A stretch of 64,000 bases of DNA from Microcebus murinus (Eukaryota; Chordata; Mammalia; Primates; Cheirogaleidae). The notes below the pieces were generated by a model, which saw only the letters and a program-made list of their open reading frames with translations, searched no databases and had not been told where the DNA came from. Location: positions 142,884,501 through 142,948,500 of the forward strand of contig NC_134104.1 of NCBI RefSeq assembly GCF_040939455.1, in the 5' to 3' direction. This document shows, in pieces, positions 51,448 to 64,000 of the stretch. How positions within the stretch are numbered: position 1 is the stretch's first letter; each line of letters opens with the position of its first letter. The translations under genes were made by a program, and so were the position numbers.

Positions 51448-54429
51448 AAAAATGATTTCACATACAACAAGCAATTTTTTAAAAACCATGTCTGAGAATA
51501 AATTTAAATAATATACTTTATACTTTGGGTGTCCGTATCAGGACAGCTTCTCTTCTACATTTATTTCACAAAGAGCTCTCCAAGAAACATCTTACTTCTG
51601 TTTGTTGTCTCTCTTGGTTCAGTCATAGATGCCTGGACATGTGTAAGTGACATTGAATTACTCATTATCAATGCAAATGTATTCCTTGTGAATTCCTCAA
51701 GCCCTCCGTCTCTCTCTTCTGCGCACCTCTAATACTTAAAATCTTACTGGAAGGGTGTATTGAGAAGTGGACTCCATTTCAATTGTGCTATATTTGAATG
51801 ATAGAGAAGGAGACTTCTTCCTCTCTCCTGCTAAATCAGGGGTTTTGAATTCTAGATTTTCCTGGCTGGGTTTCTAGGGTTCCTAAAACCAGGGAAATTT
51901 TATGCAAAATACCATTTTATGTGCCTGGATACAATTGACTAGAAAAAGGGTTCAACACTTTAATCAAATCTTTAATGTGATCCATATTCCTTTGTAAATA
52001 TTAAATGTTAGTGCCCTTGATCAATAATCTTTCAACGGTGCCTATTGTTTAATTTTGCTTTTCTCTCCTTTCAAAGACTAGTGAGGATATTAAGCAGCAA
52101 TTCCTAATGTGTGGACTTAAAGGTTTCTTGGATTTCTTGCTGTTAAAGACAGAAAATATGTCAATTTAAAGATTAATATATCAAATTAATATAACCATTC
52201 TCCCCCCCCAGAAAAAAGAATTTTGAAGATGCATTCTAAGTGGGTGGCTGAGAGCAGAAAATGCAGTGAGTAAGCATGCCATGACTCAGTCACTCATTCT
52301 AATGGCACTGTTTGCAACCTAATTAGCTGCCAAACTATTTTAAACAGTTTTAATTCTATGCCATACATTGTTTACCTTATATGTACAGCAAACCATTAAA
52401 ACCATTAAAGACAGGAAGAAAAAGAGAAATGCTGCAATGTAATCTATGAGGATGACAAAATGAATAACATTTCTCTAAGTTCTTTTCAACACTATGTTTA
52501 ATCTAAGAAATCTATATTTATATGTATGTATGTATATGCATACCCATGGAAGCACACATGTATGTGCATATGAATATAAATATATTTATATTTATGTATG
52601 TGTGAGTATACATATATATATATTTGCTGTACAATTTTATCATCAGAACCCACGCACATTTAAGAGTGGAAAGGAGAGTTGTTAATAATTACAACAGAAC
52701 CACGAGCATTAACAGACACATGAGGTCACTCTGTATAAATCTGGAAAATTTTCATCTGTTATAAAAAAAGTAAATGTTAGAAGTGAGGGCAGTAAATTTT
52801 ACTCTCAATTTTATGCAATGTATTTTACAATGTATATTAAATAAAAGCTAGCAATTAAAAAAAATAAATACATTCCAAAGCTTACAAAAGGAAAATAGTG
52901 GCATTTATATCCAATTTGGCTCTTTTATTTTAGAAAGAATAAAGGCTATCTATAAACCATAATGTGATTTTGGTTGGTAAGTGCTTGCAGTGAGCGGCAT
53001 GAAACCTTTTGTTTTATTTCATCAATTAGAAACAAAACACAAGGACCATCAAAACCCAACCAGTTGATTTTTTAAATGCATAAAGTATAACATTGCCAAA
53101 CATCAAGATAAAAAGCATGTTTTGTCTCTTTTGGTACTTTAATGTGTCTTTAATGTCCATTTTACTATTCGTTCAGTCTCCAAAGCCCAACATTTCAAAA
53201 GATATTTGTTCAAAAACGATGAATTTTTTTTCCTTACATGGATAGGTAGAAAGTAAATTAAATATTATTTATCACTTGTTAAGTGGGAAAAAGTAAAATT
53301 GGTTTATGTATGTTATGAATATTCTCAAACATTGCATTTTTTAAAGAATACTGGAATCTAATCAATAATAAATTAGTTGAAAATATTTATGCTTTCTTCT
53401 TAAAAATCACTTGCTTAATCATTGAGCACACAGAAAAATTAGAAAATGGTTAGGCTAGAAATATTTGTAAAGTGGAAGACTCTCTGTGCCTGTGCGAGGG
53501 ACTCAGGTGTACTAGGTGCTAGGAAGCATTGTAATAGTCTGACAAATTAGGAGAAGGGCCCTGAGCAAGAGCAGCTGGCCAGGGGAAGCAGAGGAGGGAG
53601 CCAGTGCTTTATGTCTTATCTTTGATGCTATGACAAGGAGCTTCATTTAATAAGTCACCAGGAAAAGATTGAAAGGCACCTGTGTGAATCCAGTGTGCAC
53701 TCATCACCCTTTGCTCTGAGATGGCTTGAAGGGTAACTCTCCTTTTCCTGAGGACTCTGATGTAGGGAAAGGGTAGCCTATAGGAGACGCAAGCATAGTT
53801 TTGATTAGGAGACAAAAACATAGGGGAACTACTTTTGTTTTTTTATATGGGAACAAAAAGGAGGCCTCAAATTCCTCTGAGTCCTTGGTGACACATTTGG
53901 AGTAAAGTTTCCAAGTAAGGACTGCATCATCCTTGCTGTCATAAAGTCACAGAAATCACTGTTTTACCACGGCTGGGGGGGCTGGGCCCATGTGCTTTTC
54001 CAGATAATTCCTGCGAGGACATCTGCTCCCTAGTTAAGACCAGCTTGCCCTTTCTATTCCCTGCTGTACTGGGTGTTTTGCCTATCTTCACATTCAGAGC
54101 TACTTCTACTGCTTTTTCTGCTACAAATTACAATGTCTACCTAATCCAAGGGTAGAATAGCACCGTTACTGCATGACCCATCGTCCCTTCCTTGTGGATA
54201 GTACATAATGACTGTGCCTTGGCTCTTATGGAAATTCTGGGTGTTGAAGCCTGTACATTGTCAACTGGAGCAGTCCCAGGATTTGTGTGTGCTTGTTTCT
54301 GGCAAGTGAGGTCCATCTTGGTACTATCAATACCCAGTTTGTTCTTCATCTAAGGTACATTTCTGGTGAGAGGGAAAATAATCCCATTAACTGAGGACCA
54401 TGTGGTGGAAACTAATGCCAACTACCTTG

Positions 54430-54620
54430 TAGAAAACGCCATGTGCTGAGCAAATCGCATTACATGATATCTACCTGACCTTCACAAAAGCCCTTGGAAG
54501 TTAGGAATTAGTTGCCCTCAGTTAATAGGCAAGAAAAATGAAGCTCAAAGGTATTAGGCAAGTTCCCAGAATCAGCTGGTGGGTTGAAAGGGCCAGCATT
54601 CAGCTCCCTGTCTGACTGAT
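54430..54620 (-). repeat. MIR SINE, antisense, diverged
   Basis: 'gctgagcaaatcgcattacatga', 'ttaataggcaagaaaaatgaagctcaaagg' and 'ccagaatcagctggtgggttgaa' follow the MIR reverse complement. Confidence 0.65.
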
Positions 54621-55749
54621 TACGGAGCTTGTGATTTTTCTGTTAGAAAACAAAAATTCCTTAGATTTAGCACTAGAAAGCCATTTAAGGTCTCATTTAA
54701 GATCCCTTCATACCATTCACCTTGCTGATGGTTGCTTTAAATATTACAACAAATTATGGCTAAATGTACTAAACTTGAGACTGATTTACAACAGAGCATT
54801 TTCTAAACCAAAGATGTTTACAGAATTGCAAGGACCAGTTAGGGTCATTGTAGAAATAAACTAGATCCTCGTTTTTTTTTTTTCTTTTTCATCTTCCCTG
54901 AAATATTCTTTGCCCATTGTCACGTATTTGATCTCAGCCATCTGGTTCTGCAGGCAGTGAAGGAAAATGTCAAATTCAACAAAATGAGTAGTAGTGCTAC
55001 TTGAGTTGAATTATAATTTAACAATTTTTCTTTGCCCTACAGGATATTTAAACAGTAACATTGCTTAATAGTACTTCTTAACTTATCATCAGTTCTCTAC
55101 AAACGTTGCCATTTCCTCCAAATGGAAAGGCAAGCATTAGGGCAATGAGTCAAATATTCCACCCTAATATCTAATGACATATAAATTTGAGAGTTAACAT
55201 TTACTTAATTGCTGAAGCAGTCATGCTAAGTGCATCATCTGACGTATTATCAGGTGTTAGAAAGGATAATTTCTGAGGGGGAAAAAAAGATCTATAAAAT
55301 CAAGAGACGGTACTCTACTAAAAGCATTATTCAACTCTTTTTTAAAGTCTTCATTTGAGCAGATTGTCTCATAGCTTGGGAAATGCTCCCTGACATAGGA
55401 ATCTATTCCTGTAATCTTTGAAGGGAAGGTTATTCTCTGTTTGCATTTTCTCTCATCACATAGCCATTCTCTGTCCTTCTCTCCTGACCCCATAACTGCA
55501 TCTCTCAGGTTCCTTTGCCTTTTGGCTTCCAGGTGGGTTTTGCTAATGGAAGGCATCAGCAGCAAGAGGTCAAAGGGCAGAGGGAGAAGGAACAGACAGA
55601 GGCAGAGAGTGGGCAGAGGGAGAGCCAGCAGCAGTCTCTTCAGTTCCCTTCCCGCCTTGGGATACAGCCGGTTCTGGCAGATGGCCCGTGTCTCAGCTCT
55701 TCCTGGCTTCTGGTTAACACTGGTTTCTTCCCTAAGACCCTCAGGCCTC

Positions 55750-55771
55750 GGGGGGGGGGGGGGGGGGGGGG
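55750..55771. repeat. G22 homopolymer
   Basis: Twenty-two uninterrupted G bases on the + strand between GGCCTC and AAGC. Long G runs form quadruplexes and are prone to sequencing error, so the exact length is uncertain. Confidence 0.9.
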
Positions 55772-55934
55772 AAGCAGTTCCCTACTCTTGTTAGGCTTTG
55801 TGTGCCTCCTTCACTTGTTGGTCCCTTAACTCACCTACTCTTTTGGCAATTCTTTCTTCCTTTCGTTGCATCATTTGTGTGGAATTCCATCGCCTGACGG
55901 GCCCCTGAAGAGATGAGGGGAAAAATGACTTAGA

Positions 55935-56115
55935 ACACCCACGTTCTAATTCTGACACTTCTGGGCTGTATAATCTGAAACAATCTACCCAATTCCTGTG
56001 CTTCACTTTCATCTTCTATAAAATGAGAACAATAATTGTACCCACTTCATGAAGTGCTGAGCACAGGGAGTACAATAAGACACACAGGTGGTGGTACTAT
56101 TAGCTAGGATGGAGA
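55935..56115 (+). repeat. MIR SINE fragment
   Basis: 'ttcctgtgcttcactttcatcttctataaaatgagaacaataattgtacccac' followed by 'gtgctgagcacagggagtacaata' is the MIR 3' half in sense. Confidence 0.7.
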
Positions 56116-57912
56116 ATGGACGCGGCTTGCTTTCCCTGTTTGAGTTAGGACAAGTGTAGTCTATATTAATACACTGTGTGGGCTCCTCAGAATTTTGCCT
56201 GTTGGTAATTAACTACTAATATGAATATCTAGACATTGGAATACAGTTGAGCCGATAGTTTCAAAAGAGATGATTGGATTCCACTTTTGGCAACTCATTA
56301 TAAGTTCCTTGAACCTCCAAAGCTCTCATATTCTTTCTTCCTAATGCCCTATTGTGTGTTCCCTTAGAAAAGTTTGTTGGTAACTTCTGGAGGCAAGCTA
56401 GGTGAGCTCCAGTTCACATATACAAAATATTTTCTCTGGGTTATTAGCAATAACATGATAACAGCAGCAGAACTGGCATATGTGTGGAAGGAAAATGGCT
56501 TTTATTTCAATTCTGAAGCACTGTGGACTATTACCAACATGACACAGCACAATGCTTTAGTGTAAGCATTTAGGAAACAAAAACATTCCTAGCAATTCAG
56601 TCTGCCACATTTGGATGAAGCACTGTAGAATGTATGCTGGGGAAGTAAATAACAGAAAAATGGGATTTAGTCCCTGATTTATGAGAAATTCTGTGTAATC
56701 TTTTACAAGTAGCTTTCTTAGTCCCCTAAACCTCAGCTGCATCACCCAGAGTTTGTTGGATCAGGATATCTCCAGATTCACTGTTCACACTCGGATGGAA
56801 TGACTGCAGGCTTAGTGAGGGCCAAAAATGTTTAGAAAAGCAAGGAATATCAGCTATATGCACCTCAAGGGTGAGAGGGGAGGAGGGAAAGTAGGGAGGT
56901 CCAGGTTGTTTGTTTACCTTTCTTAAAAGTGAAAGGAAGGTTAAGGCACAGTCATAAAGGAGCACGGCCACCTGGTTAGCAAACTCAAGGTCTGCTATGT
57001 GAAGTTCTAAAAAACACAAGTCTATAAGAATCTTATCTAGTTCTCCAAATTCCTCACCAGTTTGAGTCTGAAAATGCCGAACATAATCTGTTTCAGGAGC
57101 ATTTTCCCTTCCCTTCCCCATTCCTCTTTTTAGCCCCTTTGCGTATTTCTTCCTTTTTTCTTATTTTGGACCCATCATTGCCCCATCCTACCAGCAAGAA
57201 TTAGATTCTGTTAATTTGCTATTAGGAGGAATTTTTTTCCCCCCAGAGGCAAAGGAGATAAGAGTATGTAGTTGTTGTCTGTCTAAATTTTTCTTCATAT
57301 GCTTGTGATGATGATAGATCATTTCTCTTCTGCCCACTCCGTGCATTGGCAGAGCTTTGGACTGTGCTGTGTACATTGCTTCTCTATTCTTTTCCTTCAA
57401 GTTTTTGCTTGCTTGCTTATTTTCTACTATGTGCCATTGTGGGATGCTTGTGAGATAGGACAGTTTTTATCAACATCATCAGTGAATGTTCTTGAGGCAC
57501 TGAATGTAGGACACAGGCCTAAGAAGAGATGTACAAGATATCCTTCTTTTTCCAGAGGATTGCAATTTACCTGGGAAGCAGGACTAAATGCATAATAATA
57601 TATGATTCAAAGCCATATAAGGTGGAGGGTGCAAAGAGTGAGGGAAGGGCAGTCACAAACATTGGTCATTGCCAGGTGCTCAACCACTGGTATCTGCCTT
57701 CCAAGAGGGCAATTAGCCCATCTTGGCACCCTTTGAGAAAAGAATTGTACCCATTTTACAGCTAAGAAAACTGAAATCAGAGGAGAGATGGCTCCCACAA
57801 AGTGTGATTTGCCAGATCCCATTACCCACTCTGTGAGGCAGGGGGAGGGGGGAATAAGTGTGTTACACAGTAGGAATTCAAGGTGGTGTGTTTATTGAGA
57901 AGCAAGGCCCAG

Positions 57913-58110
57913 CAGTGATTCTCAAAGTGTGGCAGCCAGACCAGCAGCACCAGCAGCACCTGGGAACTTGTCAGAAGTGCAGACATTTGGGCCCCAACCC
58001 AAACCTGCTGCATCAGAATCTAAATCTCTGGGAGTTAGGGTTTAGCAGTTAGTGTTATAACAAGCACCCCCGGGATTATTCGGAGGTATGCTGGGGTTGA
58101 GAATCATCCA
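57913..58110 (+). mobile_element. MER5A hAT-Charlie element
   Basis: CAGTGATTCTCAAAGTGTGG head, CAGCAGCACCTGGGAACTTG, a GGGCCCCAACCC block, CATCAGAATCTAAATCTCTG, and a GGTTGAGAATCA end. Near full length, about 190 bases; old and inactive. Confidence 0.85.
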
Positions 58111-59285
58111 CCCAGGAAAAGAATGTTTCAGCTGGGTGCAGAGGCAGGCAATCGGAGGAGGCAAAGGTGAGCTGGTGAAGCTGGGTGGAGCGGCAGACAG
58201 TGCAGACCTCCCTGGGTGTGGATGGACCTGGTAGTGCCCTGTCAGTGGTACCTAAGAGAGCGTCCTGTCAAGATACAGCGTGAAGCCTGTTCTTGGCTCT
58301 CTTAGACCCTGTGTTTGCATTATCTTATTGCTCTGAAGGCGGAGCTCCCTCTGCCTGAGGGTTTAGGGAGCTGGCTGTGCCTTGTGAGGGGGCTCCTCCA
58401 GCAGCCTAAAGGGACTTCAGACAGAGCTTTCTGACCACCTCCACTGGAGTACTTAAAACACTTTCAACCAAGAGGAAATGCAAGTATTGCATGCCTTGGA
58501 TTGAAAGGAAAAGTTAACCAGTGAATGACCTGAGTCACTTCTCACCCTACCCTGGAGCAAGCCATTAAAAGAATGAAACTGCTCTGTCATGATGAAGACA
58601 GCCTGCCCTAGAGGGATGATTGAAAGAGTCTGCAGGACAGACCATTTGTACTTTAGTTACATTTTCACTTTAATTATCAGGACATCCCTGATTTAAATGT
58701 TGGGTATTGGCTCTCATTCCAGCCATCTGAAAAGATAAGGACATTTGCATTTGTGTGTACAAACTGCAGACTTCGCATTGTTGTCTCAATCCAGATAAAA
58801 ATAATACTTTTAAGTAACAGTTTCCCACACAGCAAGATTAAAGATATTTCTTATTGCTGTTACTGAGGATGATCATGAGCCAGTTGATTATGCAGATGGA
58901 CGGAAAGTATCTCTTTGCTATTGCTTGGGGTTGTGGCTTTACTTTAGGGTCATCTGTTGTAACATGGATGGCAAAAAGAATAACAGGGAATCAGAAGCCA
59001 TGTTCCCCAGCTCTGACTATAATGACAACCTTTAAAGTGTTTAGCCCCAAATTCTCCTTGGAAAACATTGGTTATAGGTATTATACATAAATTTTTATCA
59101 AGCTCGGTTATGTTGTTGTTGGATTTAACAAACTACATTAATCTAGAATCAGTCAGTGCCTCTCAGGTTGTAATGAAATATATACAAGTTGAGCTTTTAA
59201 TTTTTATGGCATCCTGAAATTTAAAACTGATTATATCTACTTCAACCTTAAGGAAAAATCAGAAGAAACTAGATTTCCAGAACAT

Positions 59286-59376
59286 TAGCATTTTGTGTAT
59301 GTGTGTGTATATATACATATACATTTTTTGTATATATACATATATATGTGTGCATATATATATATACACACAAAAA
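59286..59376. repeat. TA/TG tract with long imperfect inverted repeat
   Basis: TGTGTGTATATATA near the left end pairs with TATATATACACACA near the right end, and inner TA-rich arms pair around a T6 block. Simple-sequence origin. Confidence 0.75.
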
Positions 59377-59666
59377 TGTGTTAACAATATTACAGAAAAC
59401 ATCTCACTGACTGTTGTTTCAGTTTCTTCGTGAAAATTTGACTTGATTAACTACTTGAGTAAATGATATAAAGCATACCATCCATATCAATGGATCTTGT
59501 CAATTAATTTTTAATGGAGAGTTTGTGGGACCATGGGCTTCTCATTTATTTCCAATGATGTCTTCCTTGGGTTGGTATAATTCCATGTGGATCAAAGGAC
59601 ATTAATCACATTCATAAAATAAATAAGAGCATTTTTCCTTAAAAGTCTTATCAGAAGTTATCTTGG

Positions 59667-60008
59667 GGCCGGGCGCTGTGGCTCACGCCTGTAATCCTAG
59701 CTCTTGGGAGGCCGAGGCGGGCGGATTGCTCAAGGTCAGGAGTTCGAAACCAGCCTGAGCAAGAGCGAGACCCCGTCTCTACTATAAATAGAAAGAAATT
59801 AATTGGCCAACTGATATATATATAAAAAATTAGCCGGGCATGGTGGCGCATGCCTGTAGTCCCAGCTACCCGGGAGGCTGAGGCAGAAGGATCACTCCAG
59901 CCCAGGAGTTTGAGGTTGCTGTGAGCTAGGCTGACGCCACGGCACTCACTCTAGCCTGGGCAACAAAGCGAGACTCTGTCTCAAAAAAAAAAAAAAAAAA
60001 AAAAAAAA
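59667..60008 (+). mobile_element. Alu SINE, strepsirrhine type, with 14-bp target duplication
   Basis: GGCCGGGCGCTGTGGCTCAC head, a linker containing AATTAATTGGCCAACTGATA, the right arm GGTTGCTGTGAGCTAGGCTG with GACGCCACGGCACTCACTCT, and an A27-class tail. AGAAGTTATCTTGG flanks it at 59653-59666 and 60009-60022. CpG sites are well kept, so it is the youngest-looking Alu here. Confidence 0.98.
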
Positions 60009-60829
60009 AGAAGTTATCTTGGTTGGCTTACATTGCCTTCCCAGAATTAAGTTATGGAGTTTTGTTGTGGCTCCTAATAAGCTCTCTGAGTTGTCTTGCA
60101 TCTTCCTTCAAGTTGGCAGGGAGGAAAGACCCAGGATATTTTACTGCTGGATCAAATAAGATATATAGTAGTAGGGAGATGCTATTAGATGATTCAGAGA
60201 GGAAATTCACCCAGGTCCCAACTTCCTTGGATGTATGCATCCCTCGATGGTCAATGTGCTATGAATCATGACAGGTTCATAGCTTTTCTTGCTCTCGTCC
60301 AGATTTTTAATTTTTTCTTCTTATTTCCTTTTCTTAAAATATAAAAATCCTTACATTTATCCCATGGTAATAGAAGAGCAAAAACAACACCATAAAATCC
60401 CATCAACCCCATGTCTCCCTTTGGCTCTCTGCCCAGTTTTCTGCCCAGCTTTTTGCCTCACTGCAGGCTTCCCAAACGTATCCTTGCTCTTCCTGTCTGG
60501 CTGACTGACCCATCGCCGGCTTGGCTTTGTTAAGATCACCAACATTTTTTTGAACCTAGGGTTTACTTTCATCTCTTTCTTGGCAGTGTTGTGCAGCTCT
60601 GGCCATTGCCATATTTCTCTTTCTTGAAACACTCTCCTCCCTCTTCTTACTTAGTACCACTCTCTTCTGGCTCTTCTACTAATTTTTCCTACTACTCCTT
60701 ATTCCCCTATTCTGGTTTCGTTTTCTCAGCCCAACATTATTTGAATGTTATTGTGCTTTTTACAACTCCATTTTGTTAGTCCTGTCAATCTGTACTCACT
60801 CATGGATAGATTGTCTTCAATAGCAACTG

Positions 60830-61720
60830 AGTCCTGATGACTTCCAAATCTGTATCTCTAAGGCAGGCTGCTTGCCTCAGCCCCAGGCTCCTTTGCTCAC
60901 TTATTTACTGATCTTCTCCTTGTACTTGTCCCTACTATATTTATAGCAAAGGACTACAGTCCACTACCTTATCCAAACTAGAACCTGGGATTTATACTTG
61001 GGATTTTCCTTTCTATCACCCCCCTCCCTGTGGCTCAGAGATGCTGGTTTCTGATAGTCCACACCCTATATCTCCCTCTGATGTATTCTTTCTTTTTGTC
61101 ACTACCACCCTGCCTTAGTTTCTGTCTTTATCATCTCTGCCTTGGATTACTGCTTTTGCTCCCAGTAGACTCTCTGCATCCAGTTATACAGCCCCATTAA
61201 TGTCTCATGAGAATCTCTGTGAAACAGTTGTCCATCATTTCATTGCTCTGCTTAAAAGCCTTGCATGCCACCTTTAGTCTTCCAGTATTAAGTTCCAATT
61301 TTAAAACATGGTTTTCAAGGCCCTAAGACTTGAGCTTGGCTTCATTTCTATCCTCCTTTATTGCCCTGACTATTTCTAACCTACTGCCTGCCACATCTAA
61401 ATATTGGTAATCTTTGAACATATTTTTTGCATTTCTGGCCTTTGCCCATGCTGGTCCTTATGTTTATACCTCCTTTGTCCTGATTCTTTCCACTTTATCC
61501 CCCAGAACACACACACACTGTTCATCTTCCCCGTCTACCCCAGAAGTAGGGGAATAACCTTTCTCAAGAATTCTAGAGTCTGAGACATGCTCCTATCCTA
61601 GTGTACTACAAGTTGCATTTATGGCCTATCTCCACCACTAGTGTATGCTCTGAGAATGGTTTTTATAGTCATTGTGATACCAAATGGCAAAGAACAAATA
61701 GTCAATAAAGTTTATGCAAG
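60830..61720 (+). mobile_element. LINE-2 3' portion
   Basis: L2 3'-end text in order: 'tttaaaacatggttttcaaggcccta', 'ctggcctttgcccatgctggtcc', 'ctagtgtatgctctgagaatggtttttatagtc' and 'caaatagtcaataaagttt'. The 5' boundary is soft. No intact frame. Confidence 0.65.
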
Positions 61721-62084
61721 GAAGGATCAAAGGAACAAAAATTTGAAAGAACTGAAAATTTGATTGCTTGACATTGAATATTAGGTCATTGGTGTGCCAG
61801 AGCTATCTCACGCAGCTCACAAGAGCCACCTTTTTAAAAATCAGGAATTTTGCCAGCTAGTTATTAAGCCCTTTGAAGCTTGAAATCAGCCACAGTTGGG
61901 ACTCTTTACACCAGGGAAATCAGCAGGCACTACAAATCAGGGCTTTGGTTTTTTAGGGAGTCAGTTTTCCTGGAGACCACTGATATTCATTACCATGGTG
62001 CAGTTAGTTAATCCACACTCATGTCCATCAAACATGTAATACCATTGGAACTCCTACATGTGGCTGCTCTGACAGCTCACAGCA

Positions 62085-62190
62085 GCTATGTCCCTCACCT
62101 CCATTTCTACCTCCCTGACTTAGTTTCTGTCTTCATTGTCTCTGCCCTAGGTAATTACTGTTGCCTCCCAGTAGATTCTACCACTAGAAT
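62085..62190 (+). repeat. Second LINE-2-like fragment
   Basis: CCCTGACTTAGTTTCTGTCT and GCCTCCCAGTAGATTCTACC match, with changes, the text at about 61109-61175 inside the neighbouring L2, in the same orientation. Confidence 0.55.
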
Positions 62191-62559
62191 AACGTTCAAG
62201 TAAAAATCCTGCCAGTCTGGAACGGAAGAGGATGGGTATTGTTGATAGTTGCTTGGGAATAACAATGTACAATGCTTTATTAAATAATAATAATTGTACG
62301 TTATTAAATTAAAGAGGGCACTTTTAATTTATCCTCAGTTGCCTATGAAATAGTTTTTCCAGTTGTAGTGGTATGTGGATTTCTGCAGGTTGAATCTGTG
62401 GCCATAGTACTTACTTCAAGACAGTCACCTAGGGCTAGGTTATATCCTGTAGCCATGCGACAGTGACAGTAATTTGATCACAATGATGCTGACCCCTTGA
62501 CTTTTGATTTCATGATTATCCTGTTCTAGTCAGCTGGTCAACAGCAATTCATCAATAAA

Positions 62560-62960
62560 ATTATCCACCAGGGGGAATATTCTCATGGGGCAGTTATTAG
62601 AGCCATCTTCATTGCGACTTTGCCCCAAGCTTGATCTGGGGGAAAAGCTCCTTATGGTGCCTCATCAGCATTTTGTTGTCACCCCGCCTGGTTTTAAGCA
62701 TATCCATAATTAACACTGCTGGTAGAGGTGCAAGAATGCCACATTTTCTTCTAAGCCACGCAACCTCATTAGGAAGGTAAAACGTTTGTGAGTTTATCGT
62801 GCAGCCTTTCTCCCTGTGGGTTGCTGAAGCTCTCTGGATGTCAGCACAGCACTACGGGCCAGGAAAGTTCAGAGAATTACTTCAATAATATGACAGCCTC
62901 TTCCATTTAAAATGGAATTCAATGCCGGCTTCCCTCGGAGGCATTCATTGAAATTCCGTG
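62560..62960. promoter_or_regulatory. Candidate conserved intronic regulatory block
   Basis: Repeat-free, with intact-looking homeodomain (CCATAATTAACACTG near 62705) and mixed AT/GC composition, including several CpG sites. Offered as a candidate only; conservation was not tested. Confidence 0.25.
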
Positions 62961-63013
62961 CATGATCCATTCCTCTAGTCATTTAACAATGTCTCTCATG
63001 TTTGCCCTGATTT

Positions 63014-63060
63014 AAAAAAAAAAAAGAAAGAAAGAAAGAAAGAAAAAGAAAAAAAGAAAA
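63014..63060. repeat. (GAAA)n / A-rich tract
   Basis: A12 followed by about five GAAA units and A-rich remnants. No retroelement body was recognised upstream, so it is called a simple repeat. Confidence 0.9.
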
Positions 63061-64000
63061 CCAGCTTTGTATTTGCGATAACATGGATCAGGACAGTATA
63101 ATTGCAGTGAAGAGGCCCCCGAGCTTGCAGTAATAGGATGGTTCATCTGATATGTACTGCCATTAGAAAATGACCCATGCATGAATGTTCTCAGGGGACA
63201 ATAAAGAGGCTTTTAAGAATTACACTCTGTGTAGTATGAAAGCTAATGAGCAAAAGAGCAAGTACGAAGAAAAACTACTGCTTCAGGAAGCATGGTTCTA
63301 CTTAGGGCTTGTCACAGCTTCCCTCAAATTCATTAGCATGGACTAGTCTTCCCTGGGACAGGTACTGCATTCCCTCCATTCCCCTGCAGGCTCCCTGCAG
63401 GTCATTCTGCATCACCTTCCTAAGAAATTAAAATCATGGCATAATAAATGGTGGGAAAAAGAAAGAGGATGGATGCAGAGACTGCCAATAAATAAAGTGA
63501 AAGCAGACATTCACATCAAAGATGAAAGAAGTCATAAAAAGCTTCAACAGACATAAAGAAAGAAAAAGCAATTCCTTGTGTACCCTTTAAAAAATTTCCA
63601 GAACCATTTTATGCTGTTTCACTTCGTATATAAAAATAGAACAGTACTTAACAATGTCAAGAGATTTTTTTATACTGTATCTTAACTTTTTGCCATGTTT
63701 GAAAATAAAAAGAAAAATTATTTTAATGTAGTCTATACTGAGTTTTGTTTTAAAAGTGCTACTTAGGGTTTTAGATTGCATAAATTGGGAGGTTGGCATA
63801 GAGGCAAAAAAAAAAGATGCACACCTTGCTCTTCAAAGTTGACTCCACTTGGTCCCACATTGTCGTGACTGGGATCTTTCACCTGGGTGTTGTAGTAGAG
63901 TAGGACACAGTCTATAAAGGCCAGTAAAATCAGATCCCTTCCTTGTGCCCAGGGACCTCTGGTTCTTGCAGGCCTCAATGCAGGTGGAACTGTCAAGGCT

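Larger units (their letters stand above)
51460..59652 (+). other. ARPP21: Long ARPP21 intron, part 5
   Basis: No exon was recognised. It has TATG-rich tracts at 52510-52625, an antisense MIR at 54430-54620, a G22 run at 55750-55771, a MIR at 55935-56115, a MER5A at 57913-58110, and a TA/TG tract with inverted repeats at 59286-59376. Frames at 55441-55829 and 56726-57121 match no protein family I know. Confidence 0.72.
60023..64000 (+). other. ARPP21: Long ARPP21 intron, part 6, to the window end
   Basis: No exon was recognised. It contains an L2 3' part (60830-61720) and a second L2 piece (62085-62190), a repeat-poor block at 62560-62960, and a GAAA tract at 63014-63060. The last 250 bases have a minus-strand open frame (63763-63996) with no recognisable family. 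Confidence 0.7.

Noticed and set aside
55441..55829. Overlapping frames with Arg-rich and Gly-run products
   Set aside because: They arise from an AG-rich stretch and the G22 homopolymer; there are no homologues I recognise.
63763..63996. Minus-strand frame reaching the window edge
   Set aside because: No recognisable domain; one side cannot be seen, so there is no basis to call a gene.

Overview
This window is mammalian nuclear DNA, almost certainly from a strepsirrhine primate (lemur or loris group). Four full-length Alu-type SINEs carry an extra AT-rich linker containing the segment AATTAATTGGCCAACT, or a degraded form of it. I know this linker from strepsirrhine Alus and not from monkey or human Alus. 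A small non-autonomous hAT transposon with the end CAGGGGTCCTCAAACT points the same way. The background is AT-rich intronic sequence with ancient MIR, L2, MER5, MER20 and L1 fragments.

The only protein gene I can support is the 3' half of ARPP21 (TARPP, an R3H-domain RNA-binding protein), on the + strand. Six coding exons with GT-AG boundaries and matching codon phases are visible at 661-890, 9202-9435, 17050-17231, 18132-18236 (a symmetric cassette exon), 19268-19528 and 23627-23753. They encode the Ser-rich and Pro/Gln-rich C-terminal part of the protein. The R3H and SUZ domains lie upstream of the window. The final coding exon(s) were not found, and the last visible exon ends in phase 1.

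The intron after 23753 carries the microRNA gene MIR128-2 at 24279-24362, 525 bp after the splice donor and on the host strand. This confirms ARPP21 over its paralogue R3HDM1, which hosts mir-128-1. ARPP21 protein and miR-128 are reported to act in opposite directions on shared neuronal mRNAs, so this locus makes both a repressor and its antagonist.

From 24363 to 64000 I see one continuous intron. It holds Alus at 30173, 35561 (inverted), 51118 and 59667, L1 and L2 fragments, MIR and MER5 copies, microsatellites, and several repeat-poor stretches that could be regulatory. There is no CRISPR array, operon, prophage or other microbial system. The less ordinary signals are micro-scale insertions with intact target-site duplications, a diverged intronic segment duplication (11740 and 12995), unusually regular inverted repeats, and one low-confidence candidate alternative terminal exon near 34932.
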